A stretch of 39,660 nucleotides of DNA from NCBI RefSeq assembly GCF_014696715.1, contig NZ_JACJQO010000043.1, positions 1 through 39,660 of the forward strand. Direction: 5' to 3'. Source of the stretch: Pseudanabaena sp. FACHB-2040 (GTDB lineage Bacteria; Cyanobacteriota; Cyanobacteriia; Phormidesmidales; Phormidesmidaceae). The translations under genes were made by a program, and so were the position numbers. Under the pieces are notes generated by a model. That model searched no databases. It saw only the letters and a list, made by a program, of their open reading frames with translations, and had not been told where the DNA came from. This document shows positions 8,069 through 17,773 of the stretch, piece by piece; position 1 is the stretch's first letter, and each line of letters begins with the position of its first letter.

Positions 8069-9303
8069 TAACCTATCTGACTCAACTCACATCCCGCGTG
8101 CTCAATCCAACGGCTGGCCTCCAGCCCCGGTTGGGCTCGCGCTTTGAGCCTGCGCCCCGGGGGTTGGGTGCTCTGACGCTGCCGGAGACGGGGTCTTTGC
8201 TGGAGCCGCCAACGGCGGCAGTGGAGCTTGAAGGGGCAGCCGCCCCGGATGAGCTGATTGAGCAGGCAGTGATTCGGGGAAGTGAGCATGTTGGCCGTAT
8301 GCCTCAATCCAAAGCCCCGTCTGCGCCGCTGCCGCCTTTGTCTTCTGATGCTGCAGCCCTCAGACCACCTTCAACCGCGACAGCTCTGGCCGGGCCGCTC
8401 TTCGCGTCTCCGCAAGATCGCCAAAACCACTTGGGAGAATCCTCAACGCCTACGGAACCTGTGGTTCCGCCCCCCTCAAAGGGTATTTCAGCCCTGCCGC
8501 CCCCAAATCCTCAAGCACAGTTACCCAAACAGCCGCTTGGCAAAACAGATCGCTTCGCAGCTTCCCTGCATGAACCTTTGCTGCCCTCAGCACCTTCTCT
8601 AGGAGCGGCGGAAAATCTGCTGAGAAAGCCTATCGATGGCCCCAACTCAGCTTCCGCAGACCGTCTCGGCCAGCCAACCCCCCGCCCTACTCCAGCGGAG
8701 TCTCCTCAAACAGAGTCCTCCCGTATGCTCCCCTTGCCCAAGCCTAGAGCCGGGCAAGCAATTCATCCGGCTTTGCCGCTGTTAAAGGAGGTGAACGGCG
8801 CAACCCCATCTCAGCATTTGGGAGGGCAGAAATCCCAGGTTGACCCAGTGCGATCGCAAGCCGCCCCCCTCGAAAAATTACCGCCTGCCCCGTCCTGGCT
8901 CAACCCAATTCGACCAGCCTCCCCGGTGGCTCCTGCTGAGGCTCATCCCAGCCGTAGCAGCGCTCGCGCAGAAAACTCTTTAAACGCAACGCCCCCCCTT
9001 CTATCCCCAAATAACCTCGCTACTGCGCCCCAACCTACGGCTTCAGTCCTACCCGCTACGCCTTCAAGGGCTGATCTCAGAGCCGCCCAATCCTTACTGC
9101 AGCCGCGCGTTGAGCCGCTTCCAGCGGCTACCCCGCAAATTGAGAGCGTGCCTCAGCCAGAGCGCACCACCGTCAATATTTCCATTGGCCGGATTGAGGT
9201 GCGGGCCGTGCCGCCGCGCCCTGCTAAAGCCCAACCTTCACGCACCCCGGCGGCTTCAGCCACTAGCCTCAGTACCTACTTGCATTCGGGAGGTCAGCGA
9301 TGA
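8065..9303 (+). CDS. Proline-rich, largely disordered CIS-cluster protein of unknown role
   Basis: The 412-residue product starts at ATG 8065, overlapping the previous stop (ATGA); an upstream in-frame codon at 7927 would lie deep inside that gene and is rejected. Two short ends look conserved: the N-terminal TSRVLNPTAGLQPRLGSRFEP, of a kind seen in CIS-cluster proteins, and the C-terminal TVNISIGRIEVRAVPPRPA. Everything between (about 45-360) is rich in Pro, Ala, Ser, Leu and Gln and almost surely disordered. No enzymatic motif is present. It lies between baseplate and terminator genes. A linker, scaffold or atypical tape-measure role is possible; none is shown. Confidence 0.7.
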   Translation: MITYLTQLTSRVLNPTAGLQPRLGSRFEPAPRGLGALTLPETGSLLEPPTAAVELEGAAAPDELIEQAVIRGSEHVGRMPQSKAPSAPLPPLSSDAAALRPPSTATALAGPLFASPQDRQNHLGESSTPTEPVVPPPSKGISALPPPNPQAQLPKQPLGKTDRFAASLHEPLLPSAPSLGAAENLLRKPIDGPNSASADRLGQPTPRPTPAESPQTESSRMLPLPKPRAGQAIHPALPLLKEVNGATPSQHLGGQKSQVDPVRSQAAPLEKLPPAPSWLNPIRPASPVAPAEAHPSRSSARAENSLNATPPLLSPNNLATAPQPTASVLPATPSRADLRAAQSLLQPRVEPLPAATPQIESVPQPERTTVNISIGRIEVRAVPPRPAKAQPSRTPAASATSLSTYLHSGGQR

Positions 9304-10570
9304 GTAATGCCCTTGCGATCGCAGCCGTCACCCTCACCCTGCGCAGCTTGATCGACCGCAACCTGCCCGACGATTTAGCCGGGGCTTCGGTCACGGCCAA
9401 ACCGCCGGATAAAGCCGTGAGCGGCAGCGGCGGTCCCAGCAGCGGCAACCAGATCAACCTCTTTCTGTATCAGACCGAAATCAACCCTAGCTGGCGCAAC
9501 CTGCCTCTGCCCGATCAGGTGCGCTCTGGCGAAAGCGGCCATCCGCCCCTAGCGCTGAACCTGCACTACCTGATCACCGCCTACGGCGAGGACGACGACG
9601 ACACCCGCAGCCACCGTTTGCTGGGTCAGGCCATGGGCACCCTGCACGACCACCCCATCCTTGGCCCCGAAGAAATCGAGCTGGCCACCGCCACCGAACT
9701 CCCCAGCAGCAATCTGCATCAGCAGATCGAGAGCGTCCGCATTGTGCCACACACCCTGTCGCTCGATGAGCTATCGCGGCTATGGACCACCTTTCAGACC
9801 CAGTACCGCATTTCTGCCGCCTATCAGGTGTCGGTGGTGCTGATTGAGAGCCGCCGCGCCGCACGCACGCCGCTGCCCGTACTCCGTCGGGGTCGTGATG
9901 ACGAGGGCATTACGGTGCAGGGCGATCTCACTCCGCCCGTACCCACCCTCGCCACCCTAGAGCTGCCCCGCCGTCAGCCCAGTCTGCGCCTCGGTGAAAC
10001 CCTCAAGATTATCGGGACGCGACTGGCGGGCAGCAATCTGGAAGTGCGCTTCCAGCACCCCCGCTTAGAAGCTGCGCTCACTGCAGAAATTCTCTCCCAG
10101 AGCGCTACAGAGCTGGAGGTGCGTCTGCCAGAACCGGGAGATGCCGCCGCTGCCGATGCGCCTCAGAACCAGTGGCTGCCAGGGGTTTACACCGTGCAGG
10201 TGGCCGTCCAGCTGCAGGGCGAAGACGCGCAGCGCCTGACCAACGCGCTCCCGGTGGCGCTGGCCCCCCAGATCGTCACCACCCCGCCCATTGGTGTTGC
10301 AACCGATGCCGCCACAGGCATCACTACCCTCACCGTGCAGACCCTCCCCAGCGTGCTGTCAGAGCAGCGGGCGGCACTGTTGCTGGGCAACCGTGAACTG
10401 CTGGCCCAGCCCCGCAGCGATCGCACTAATACCCTGGTATTCCAGGTGACGGATATGCCAACGGGCGACTACTTTGTGCGCCTGCGCATCGACGGTGCTG
10501 ACAGCCTGCTGGTGCAGGACTTTGAAGCCCGACCGCCCCAGTTTGACCCCACCCAGCAGGTAACCCTACC

Positions 10571-10574
<4 letters not shown>
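9300..10574 (+). CDS. Tail terminator/cap protein, Afp16/Pvc16-like (DUF4255 domain)
   Basis: The N-terminal half of this 424-residue protein is the DUF4255/Pvc16 N-terminal domain: ALAIAAVTLTLRSLIDRNL, then QINLFLYQTEINPSWRNLPLP, LALNLHYLITAYG and DEGRLLGQAM-type segments ending around residue 190. In Afp the equivalent protein caps the tube and sheath and ends polymerisation. The C-terminal half (about 215-424) appears to be beta-rich, with two IPT/Ig-like repeats (LKIIGTRLAGSNLEVRF; GVYTVQVAVQLQGEDAQRLTNAL). ATGA overlaps join it to both neighbours. Compared with Afp16, the Ig-like tail is an extra that could reach outside the capped end. Confidence 0.88.
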
Positions 10575-12538
<1,964 letters not shown>

Positions 12539-12540
12539 CG

Positions 12541-12798
12541 ATGGATATCAATCTGCACATTGAACGTCTGGTACTGGATGGGGTGACGCTGACCCCGGCC
12601 CAGCAGCGCCAGCTTCAGGCCAGCGTTAAAACCGAGCTAGGCCGTTTGATTACCGAAAGCGGCCTAGGCGACTATCTGCACAGCCGATCATCGGTACATC
12701 GCCTAACCCCAGGCCCCATCGAAGTGGCTGAACAGCCCGACCCCACCCAGCTCGGTACCCAAATTGCCCAGGCCCTCTATCAAGGTATTGGATCATGA
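12541..12798 (+). CDS. Small conserved CIS-cluster protein, function unknown
   Basis: This 85-residue protein starts 2 bp after the ATPase stop, with GGAGG (12530-12534) as ribosome binding site. The pattern INLHIERLVLDGVTLTPAQQ followed by a helical stretch LQASVKTELGRLITESGL is of the type found in small proteins beside the AAA+ gene of many CIS clusters. There is no signal peptide or membrane helix. It overlaps the DUF4157 cargo candidate by ATGA. Its place between ATPase and cargo suggests an adaptor or chaperone for loading, but this is inference from position alone. Confidence 0.7.
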   Translation: MDINLHIERLVLDGVTLTPAQQRQLQASVKTELGRLITESGLGDYLHSRSSVHRLTPGPIEVAEQPDPTQLGTQIAQALYQGIGS

Positions 12799-14288
12799 CC
12801 CGTCAAGCCCTTGTCAATACTGTGCTCAATCCTGCCCATCAGCCTACTTTGCCCAAGGCAGTTCTACAGAAAACTATTCTCCAACGCAGACATTCATCAA
12901 ATGGAATGCGTTCTTTAGGTGAACTGAGCTTGCCACATCTTGGCAGCGGGGAAACCGGCCTGGAAACTACGCCCGTGAGGACGATAACACCTCTGCCCAA
13001 CGCTTTAAAGACTGGCTTGGAGAACCTTTCAGGAATGGATTTATCTGGCGTAAGAGTACACCACAATTCGCCAGAACCCGCTCAACTAAATGCGTTGGCC
13101 TACGCTCAGGGTCGAGACATTCACATTGGCCCAGGGCAGCAAAAACATCTCGCGCATGAAGGGTGGCACGTGGTGCAGCAGATGCAGGGGCGTGTTAGCC
13201 CAACAATGCAAATGAGAGGGATTACCCTCAACGACGACAGCCAGTTGGAGAGGGAAGCTGATGACATGGCGCTGAAAGCCTTACAGCTACAGCCGACTCT
13301 AGATGCTTCTCCTAGGACAACTCCACATAGGAGTATTAGCCCTATAGCTCCCATTCAGAGGTGGGTAAATTTAGGCACTGAACGATGGCAGGTTCCAGCT
13401 TTCACTGAGCGTGTAATGACAGTATGGACAGGGACTAAAGACGAATGGAAAAGTGTACTCAACAACATGGATGATGATGATGAATACGATGCAAGGCTTC
13501 AAGGTTTCCTTGAAGTTTCTAACGATCCATCGATAGTGGGCCGAACCACCCCACCCTCACACTTGGGTAATGTTCCCTATACCAATACCATCGTTCGGGC
13601 TCCTAATAACGCTGAAAAACTTGAATTTCTTCGGGCTTTATATGAAATGAGTGGCAGTTTGGACTTATGGCGGGGCGGAGCATTAGAAGGCGGACCTTGG
13701 ACATATTACGCTGAAAAAGACCTGTCAACCTTTATAAGTGAAAACCAGGGAATGTTAATTTCTGATGTGTCTAATCGAGGCCAAGTAATTGATTCTGCAG
13801 GAGTAGGGGCGATCGCAGAACAAGGCGGTAGAAGACCCGCAATGGCAATGATTATGAACGCAAGTGCAACTGCCCATAAGGGTGTTGATCTGGTCATGAC
13901 TGCCAATCGCTTGAGTGGACAAGCTCGTGAATCTGGCCATGCAAGGGCAATGGAAACTGTACGCAACTCAGGCCGAGTTATTCGTGAAACTCTAAAGGCT
14001 CATGATGCTAGAGTGGCATTTGAGCAGCTAGTAGTCGGTACTATTTTCGATACTGTCTGGGGTATGATTCCAGGTGGAGGCACCTTAACTAGTGCGGCTA
14101 AAGGGCTTTTGAAATTAGGTTTGAAAGAAGCCCTTAAAAAGTCTCAAGCAGAAAGCGGCCCAGGAGCTCAAGCAGAAGCAATCAATAATGAGTTTGTTGC
14201 GACCTGCAACAGATTAGTTGATAGAGGCGAAATTACCTCTGCAGATGCTCAGGATGCGATTAACGGTTTTGAAGCTGTACGCCGTTAA
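12795..14288 (+). CDS. DUF4157 (eCIS core) protein, candidate cargo/effector
   Basis: The 497-residue protein carries an N-terminal DUF4157 domain (about 70-160): MDLSGVRVHHNSPEPAQLNA, then YAQGRDIHIGPGQ, then the metalloprotease-like motif H121-EGW-H125 in LAHEGWHVVQQ, and LEREAD (151-156). This domain marks many CIS-associated effectors and may guide loading or act as a protease. Residues about 185-497 match no family I recognise. They include an aspartate run (NMDDDDEYD) and, near 410-450, a hydrophobic glycine-rich segment (VGTIFDTVWGMIPGGGTLTS), which could insert into membranes. The coding sequence is visibly AT-richer than the neighbours, as expected for swapped cargo. ATGA-coupled to the small gene before; followed by a 191-bp gap with a hairpin. 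Confidence 0.82.
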   Translation: MTRQALVNTVLNPAHQPTLPKAVLQKTILQRRHSSNGMRSLGELSLPHLGSGETGLETTPVRTITPLPNALKTGLENLSGMDLSGVRVHHNSPEPAQLNALAYAQGRDIHIGPGQQKHLAHEGWHVVQQMQGRVSPTMQMRGITLNDDSQLEREADDMALKALQLQPTLDASPRTTPHRSISPIAPIQRWVNLGTERWQVPAFTERVMTVWTGTKDEWKSVLNNMDDDDEYDARLQGFLEVSNDPSIVGRTTPPSHLGNVPYTNTIVRAPNNAEKLEFLRALYEMSGSLDLWRGGALEGGPWTYYAEKDLSTFISENQGMLISDVSNRGQVIDSAGVGAIAEQGGRRPAMAMIMNASATAHKGVDLVMTANRLSGQARESGHARAMETVRNSGRVIRETLKAHDARVAFEQLVVGTIFDTVWGMIPGGGTLTSAAKGLLKLGLKEALKKSQAESGPGAQAEAINNEFVATCNRLVDRGEITSADAQDAINGFEAVRR

Positions 14289-14376
14289 TCGCAATTTATC
14301 TACCGTTGCTTTCAGCCTACTTAAAGATGACCCGCGTGGGTACTGTTATTTGCTTCAAGGCTTTTCCATACTTAGA

Positions 14377-14396
14377 GCTATGAGGTAACTCATAGC
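14377..14396 (+). promoter_or_regulatory. Perfect 8-bp hairpin with GTAA tetraloop downstream of the cargo gene
   Basis: GCTATGAG (14377-14384) and CTCATAGC (14389-14396) enclose GTAA, a GNRA-type loop that makes very stable RNA hairpins. It lies in the only large gap within the second half of the operon. No T-run follows directly (CAAAAGATTTTCC), so attenuation or mRNA processing fits better than full termination. Confidence 0.45.
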
Positions 14397-14479
14397 CAAA
14401 AGATTTTCCCACCTCTTTCATCTCCTTAAGTGAGAATGCTGCCGTTCTCGCCACTGTTTCGCCTTAGCTTATAACCCTT

Positions 14480-15133
14480 ATGACTTCTTTCCCGGGTTCA
14501 CCACGGCTATTCAAGGGAGCCATCATCGGCATGGATCCGATGAATCCTCTGGCCAGCGTCATTATTTTTCAGTACAACCCTGAAACCATGAGCCGCCAGG
14601 TTGAGGCGCGTTCCACGGGGGGCGAGGAAGGGGCGCGGGGCGAGGCCTTTCGGCTTTCGGGACCGCCTAAGGAAACCATCAGCCTCAGCGTAGAGATCGA
14701 TGCCACCGACCAGCTAGAGCAAACGAACCCGGTGGCGGTGGCTTCTGGGGTTTACCCCACCCTCTCGGCATTGGAGATGCTGCTGTACCCCAAGAGCAGT
14801 GCGGTGCTCAAAAACATTGGTCTGGCCCAAATCGGCAATATCGAAATCATTCCTCCCGAAGCGCCGATGACGCTGTTTGTTTGGGGACCGCAGCGCGTAG
14901 TGCCGGTGAGGCTGACCAGCTTCAGCATTACCGAAGAGGCTTACGACACGATGCTCAACCCGATTCGGGCCAAGGCCGATCTGTCTTTGCAGGTGCTCAG
15001 CTACCACGACTTGAAGGTGACCAATGCCGGGCACAGCCTGTTCATGGTGCATCAGGTGGCTAAGGAAGCCCTGGCAACGGCCAACGTACTCAACAGCCTG
15101 CAAAACGTAGGCGTTTCTTTAAGGCTGTTCTAA
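14480..15133 (+). CDS. CIS tube-adaptor protein (Afp7/Pvc7 N-terminal type)
   Basis: At 217 residues this matches the contractile-injection-system tube-protein family that forms the N-terminal part of Afp7/Pvc7 and gp53-like adaptors, linking the tube to the hub. Typical are FKGAIIGMDPMNPLASVIIFQYNPETMSRQVE near the start and LTSFSITEEAYDTMLNPIRAKADLSLQVLSY. In Afp7 this domain is fused to LysM; here the LysM part is a separate gene 49 bp downstream. The chosen ATG 14480 has no clear Shine-Dalgarno sequence, but a later ATG (14531) would cut into the conserved FKGAIIG block. Confidence 0.88.
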   Translation: MTSFPGSPRLFKGAIIGMDPMNPLASVIIFQYNPETMSRQVEARSTGGEEGARGEAFRLSGPPKETISLSVEIDATDQLEQTNPVAVASGVYPTLSALEMLLYPKSSAVLKNIGLAQIGNIEIIPPEAPMTLFVWGPQRVVPVRLTSFSITEEAYDTMLNPIRAKADLSLQVLSYHDLKVTNAGHSLFMVHQVAKEALATANVLNSLQNVGVSLRLF

Positions 15134-15181
15134 CCCCTGTTGTTTGCCCCTGTTATTTGCCGTTGTGTAGGAGCAAAGTGT

Positions 15182-15472
15182 ATGTTTCCCCCCACCAGCC
15201 GTTACGCCCAGACCGAAACAGCCCAGCTTACGACCGCCGCCGGACGGCAGGTGGTCTACCTGCGGCGGCGTTTTCTGCCCAAGACGATGCCGCCAACGCA
15301 GGCGGAGCACAAGGTGGTCGAGGGCGATCGGATCGACAACATTACGGCGCAGTACCTGGGCGATCCGGAGCAGTTTTGGCGGGTCTGCGATGCTAATCGG
15401 GCGATGCACCCCGATGAGATGACCGCCGAAATCGGGCGGACACTCGACATTCCGCTGATTTTGGGAGGTTAG
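15182..15472 (+). CDS. LysM-domain protein, separate half of the Afp7-type adaptor
   Basis: The 96-residue product has one LysM-like domain at about 43-95 (HKVVEGDRIDNITAQYLGDP, then FWRVCDANRAM). In tails, such domains clasp the hub-tube junction rather than cell wall. ATG 15182 is preferred over an in-frame codon at 15140 because TAGGAG (15168-15173) precedes it and family members start with a short basic/aromatic leader. The gap of 2 bp to the hub gene indicates close coupling. Confidence 0.85.
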   Translation: MFPPTSRYAQTETAQLTTAAGRQVVYLRRRFLPKTMPPTQAEHKVVEGDRIDNITAQYLGDPEQFWRVCDANRAMHPDEMTAEIGRTLDIPLILGG

Positions 15473-15474
15473 CC

Positions 15475-16575
15475 ATGTTTGACCAGGGTGTGCGGCTACA
15501 GCTCATGATTGGCTCCACGGTGCCTCTGCCAGTCCCTTACGACTTGGTGGACGCGCTGGAGGCAGTCGAGGTGGAGAACAACGACCAGGGCTTTGACGGC
15601 TTCAAGCTGAGCTTTAACCTGACTAAATCGCCGCTGCTGGACTACGACCTGCTGAGCAGCGGCCTGCTGGAGCCGCCTAGCCGGGTGATTATCGGGGTGA
15701 CTGTGGGCGTGCTGCCCCAGGTGCTGATCGATGGGGTGATTACGCGCCATGAAACAATGGCCAGCAACCAGCCGGGAGCCTCGACGCTGCATGTCTATGG
15801 CCGCGACATTTCTCAAATGCTAGACCTGGAGGAGCACAGTGAAACCTACCCTAACCAGTCAGACTCGCTGATTGTGCTGCGGCTGCTGGGGCAATACGCC
15901 CGTCTAGGACTGGTGCCGGATGTCGCCTCGACCGAGGACTTTCCGGTGGAGCTTGAGCGCACTCCCAGCCAGCAGGGCACCGACCTGAGCTACATTCGGG
16001 CACTGGCCCAGCGCAACAGCTTTGTGTTTTATATCGAGCCAACGCCGATTCCGGGCGTAACCACGGCCTACTGGGGGCGGGAGAACCGTCTGGGGGCTCC
16101 CCAACCGCCGCTGGCGATTAACCAGGCATCGCAGTCGAACGTGGATGAGCCGATGAACTTTGGCTTTGACGCGCTGGCGGCCACGGAACCCCAGGTGAGT
16201 ATTTTGGAACCCACCACGGGGCTGCGGATTCAGGTTCCGGTGCCTGTGAGTCTGCAGCCGTCGCTGGCCACCCAGGTCGCACAGCCGCTGCGGCGGACAG
16301 TGCCGAGGGGGACGGCGAATTTGAGTTTGACTCAGGCGATGTTGCGATCGCAAGCAGCCACCAGCGACTCTGACGAAGTAGCCACCACCAGCGGCGAGGT
16401 CGATACCGTGCGCTACGGCCACGTGCTGCAGGCGCGGCGGCTGGTGCGCGTGGTCGGCGCAGGCCGCACCAACAGCGGCACCTACTACGTCAAGAGCGTC
16501 ACCCATCGACTCAGCCGAGGCCAGTACAAGCAGACCTTTGAGCTTACCCGCGAAGGTCGGGGAGCCTTAATCTAA
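15475..16575 (+). CDS. Baseplate hub protein (gp27-like, phage late control D/VgrG N-terminal type)
   Basis: The 366-residue protein has the fold signature of trimeric hub proteins: an N-terminal barrel region, SLIVLRLLGQYARLGLVPDV, then QQGTDLSYIRALAQRNSFVFYIEP (about 160-185), the most conserved stretch in VgrG/gp27-like hubs, and a C-terminal YYVKSVTHRLSRGQYKQTFELTRE. It forms the ring that joins tube and spike. Unlike Afp8 or VgrG, the OB-fold/needle part is not fused and is coded by the next gene. GGAGG lies 6-10 nt before the start. Confidence 0.88.
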   Translation: MFDQGVRLQLMIGSTVPLPVPYDLVDALEAVEVENNDQGFDGFKLSFNLTKSPLLDYDLLSSGLLEPPSRVIIGVTVGVLPQVLIDGVITRHETMASNQPGASTLHVYGRDISQMLDLEEHSETYPNQSDSLIVLRLLGQYARLGLVPDVASTEDFPVELERTPSQQGTDLSYIRALAQRNSFVFYIEPTPIPGVTTAYWGRENRLGAPQPPLAINQASQSNVDEPMNFGFDALAATEPQVSILEPTTGLRIQVPVPVSLQPSLATQVAQPLRRTVPRGTANLSLTQAMLRSQAATSDSDEVATTSGEVDTVRYGHVLQARRLVRVVGAGRTNSGTYYVKSVTHRLSRGQYKQTFELTREGRGALI

Positions 16576-16590
16576 CCCTGGAGCACCGCC

Positions 16591-17085
16591 ATGACCCCCC
16601 AAGGCCCCCCTTTCTACGGTAAATATCGCGGCATCGTTAGCGACAATCAAGACCCTCTGTTTTTGGGCCGCATCCGGGCCAAGGTACCCGACATCTACGG
16701 CGACCAGGAGAGCGGCTGGGCCCTGCCCGCCCTGCCCTATGGCGGTAATCAGGTAGGGCTGTTTCTGGTGCCGCCAACGGGTGCCCACGTGTGGATTGAG
16801 TTTGAAGGGGGCAGCCCGGAGTACCCAATCTGGACGGGGTGCTTTTGGGCTCAGGGAGAAGTGCCCGCCACGCCTGCCCTACCCGCCGTCAAGGTGCTCA
16901 AAACCGATGTTGGTACCCTCACCCTCGACGACACTCCCGGCATTGGCGGCATCACCCTGGAAACCACGGCGGGCATGAAAATTGCCCTGACGGCCACGGG
17001 CATTGAGATCAGCAACGGCCAGGGCAGCATTCAGCTTACCGGGCCGCAGATTTCTTTTAACAATGGCGCGCTGGAGGTGACCTAA
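16591..17085 (+). CDS. Spike protein with gp5 OB-fold and short beta-helix
   Basis: The 164-residue protein is a baseplate assembly protein V/gp5-type spike. Residues 8-95 form the OB-fold (YGKYRGIVSDNQDPLFLGRIRAKVP, WALPALPYGG, FLVPPTGAHVWIEFEGGSPEYPIWTGCFW). The rest is a short repetitive beta-strand needle (TLTLDDTPGIGGITLETTAGMKIALTATGIEISN). There is no lysozyme domain, in line with a machine that does not need to cut peptidoglycan on delivery. The stop overlaps the next start by TAATG. Confidence 0.92.
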   Translation: MTPQGPPFYGKYRGIVSDNQDPLFLGRIRAKVPDIYGDQESGWALPALPYGGNQVGLFLVPPTGAHVWIEFEGGSPEYPIWTGCFWAQGEVPATPALPAVKVLKTDVGTLTLDDTPGIGGITLETTAGMKIALTATGIEISNGQGSIQLTGPQISFNNGALEVT

Positions 17086-17408
17086 TGCCGGGCTATCTAC
17101 TTCATCAAGGGGCAACGGTTTTGTGCATGCACGCGGGGCAGGCGCAGCCTGTGGTTGCCAACCCCAGAGTCAAAGTCAGCGGCCAGCCGATTGTTACCCA
17201 GTCCAGCAGCTACACGGTGGCGGGCTGCACCCTACCACCGCCCACGGCGGGTAATGGCCCCTGCGTTACTGCCCAGTGGATTACAGCGGCCACGCGGGTT
17301 CGCGCTAGCGGGGTGCCCGTGCTGCTGCAGGACAGCCAGGCCATCTGTGCGCCTACAGGTACGGGGCTCAACATTGCAATGACCCAACTTCGGGTGAAGG
17401 GGATGTAA
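17085..17408 (+). CDS. PAAR-like spike-tip protein (Afp10-like)
   Basis: A 107-residue protein of the PAAR-like/DUF4280 type that sharpens the spike. It begins MPGYLLHQGATVLCMHAG and contains PRVKVSGQPIVTQSSSYTVAGC and GVPVLLQDSQAICAPTGT. Cysteine and histidine residues at about C14, H16, C48, C60 and C88 could bind the metal that holds the cone. It is joined by TAATG overlaps to both spike and wedge genes. No C-terminal toxin extension is present. Confidence 0.88.
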   Translation: MPGYLLHQGATVLCMHAGQAQPVVANPRVKVSGQPIVTQSSSYTVAGCTLPPPTAGNGPCVTAQWITAATRVRASGVPVLLQDSQAICAPTGTGLNIAMTQLRVKGM

Positions 17409-17773
17409 TGGCAACTAATTTGGATTTTCCGTTTCGCTTCGACGCTCTGGGGCGCACCGCTGCCCCCTCTGCAGATGGCCACATTCGCAACCTGATTGAG
17501 CAACTGCTGTTTACAAATCCGGGGGAGCGGGTGAATCGGCCCCAGTTCGGCAGCGGTCTGCTGCAGCTCATCTTTGCCCCCAACAGCCCCGAACTGGCCA
17601 CGGCCCTGCAGTTCACTCTAAAAGCAGCCCTGCAGCGCTGGCTGGGCGACCTGATTGAGGTGCAGGGGCTGGAGGTGCAAAGCCAGGACTCGACTCTGCG
17701 CATAGTGGTGCAGTACAGCGTGCGCCGCACAGGTGAGCAGCGCCAGGACGTCTTCGAGCGAGGTGCGCTATGA
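17408..17773 (+). CDS. Baseplate wedge protein, gp25-like (Afp9-like)
   Basis: At 121 residues it is the usual size for the GPW/gp25 family, the lysozyme-like-fold subunit that nucleates the sheath. The signature is DGHIRNLIEQLLFTNPGERVNRPQFGSGLLQLIF, followed by LKAALQRWLGDLIEVQGLEV. It overlaps both neighbours (TAATG and ATGA). Confidence 0.93.
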   Translation: MATNLDFPFRFDALGRTAAPSADGHIRNLIEQLLFTNPGERVNRPQFGSGLLQLIFAPNSPELATALQFTLKAALQRWLGDLIEVQGLEVQSQDSTLRIVVQYSVRRTGEQRQDVFERGAL

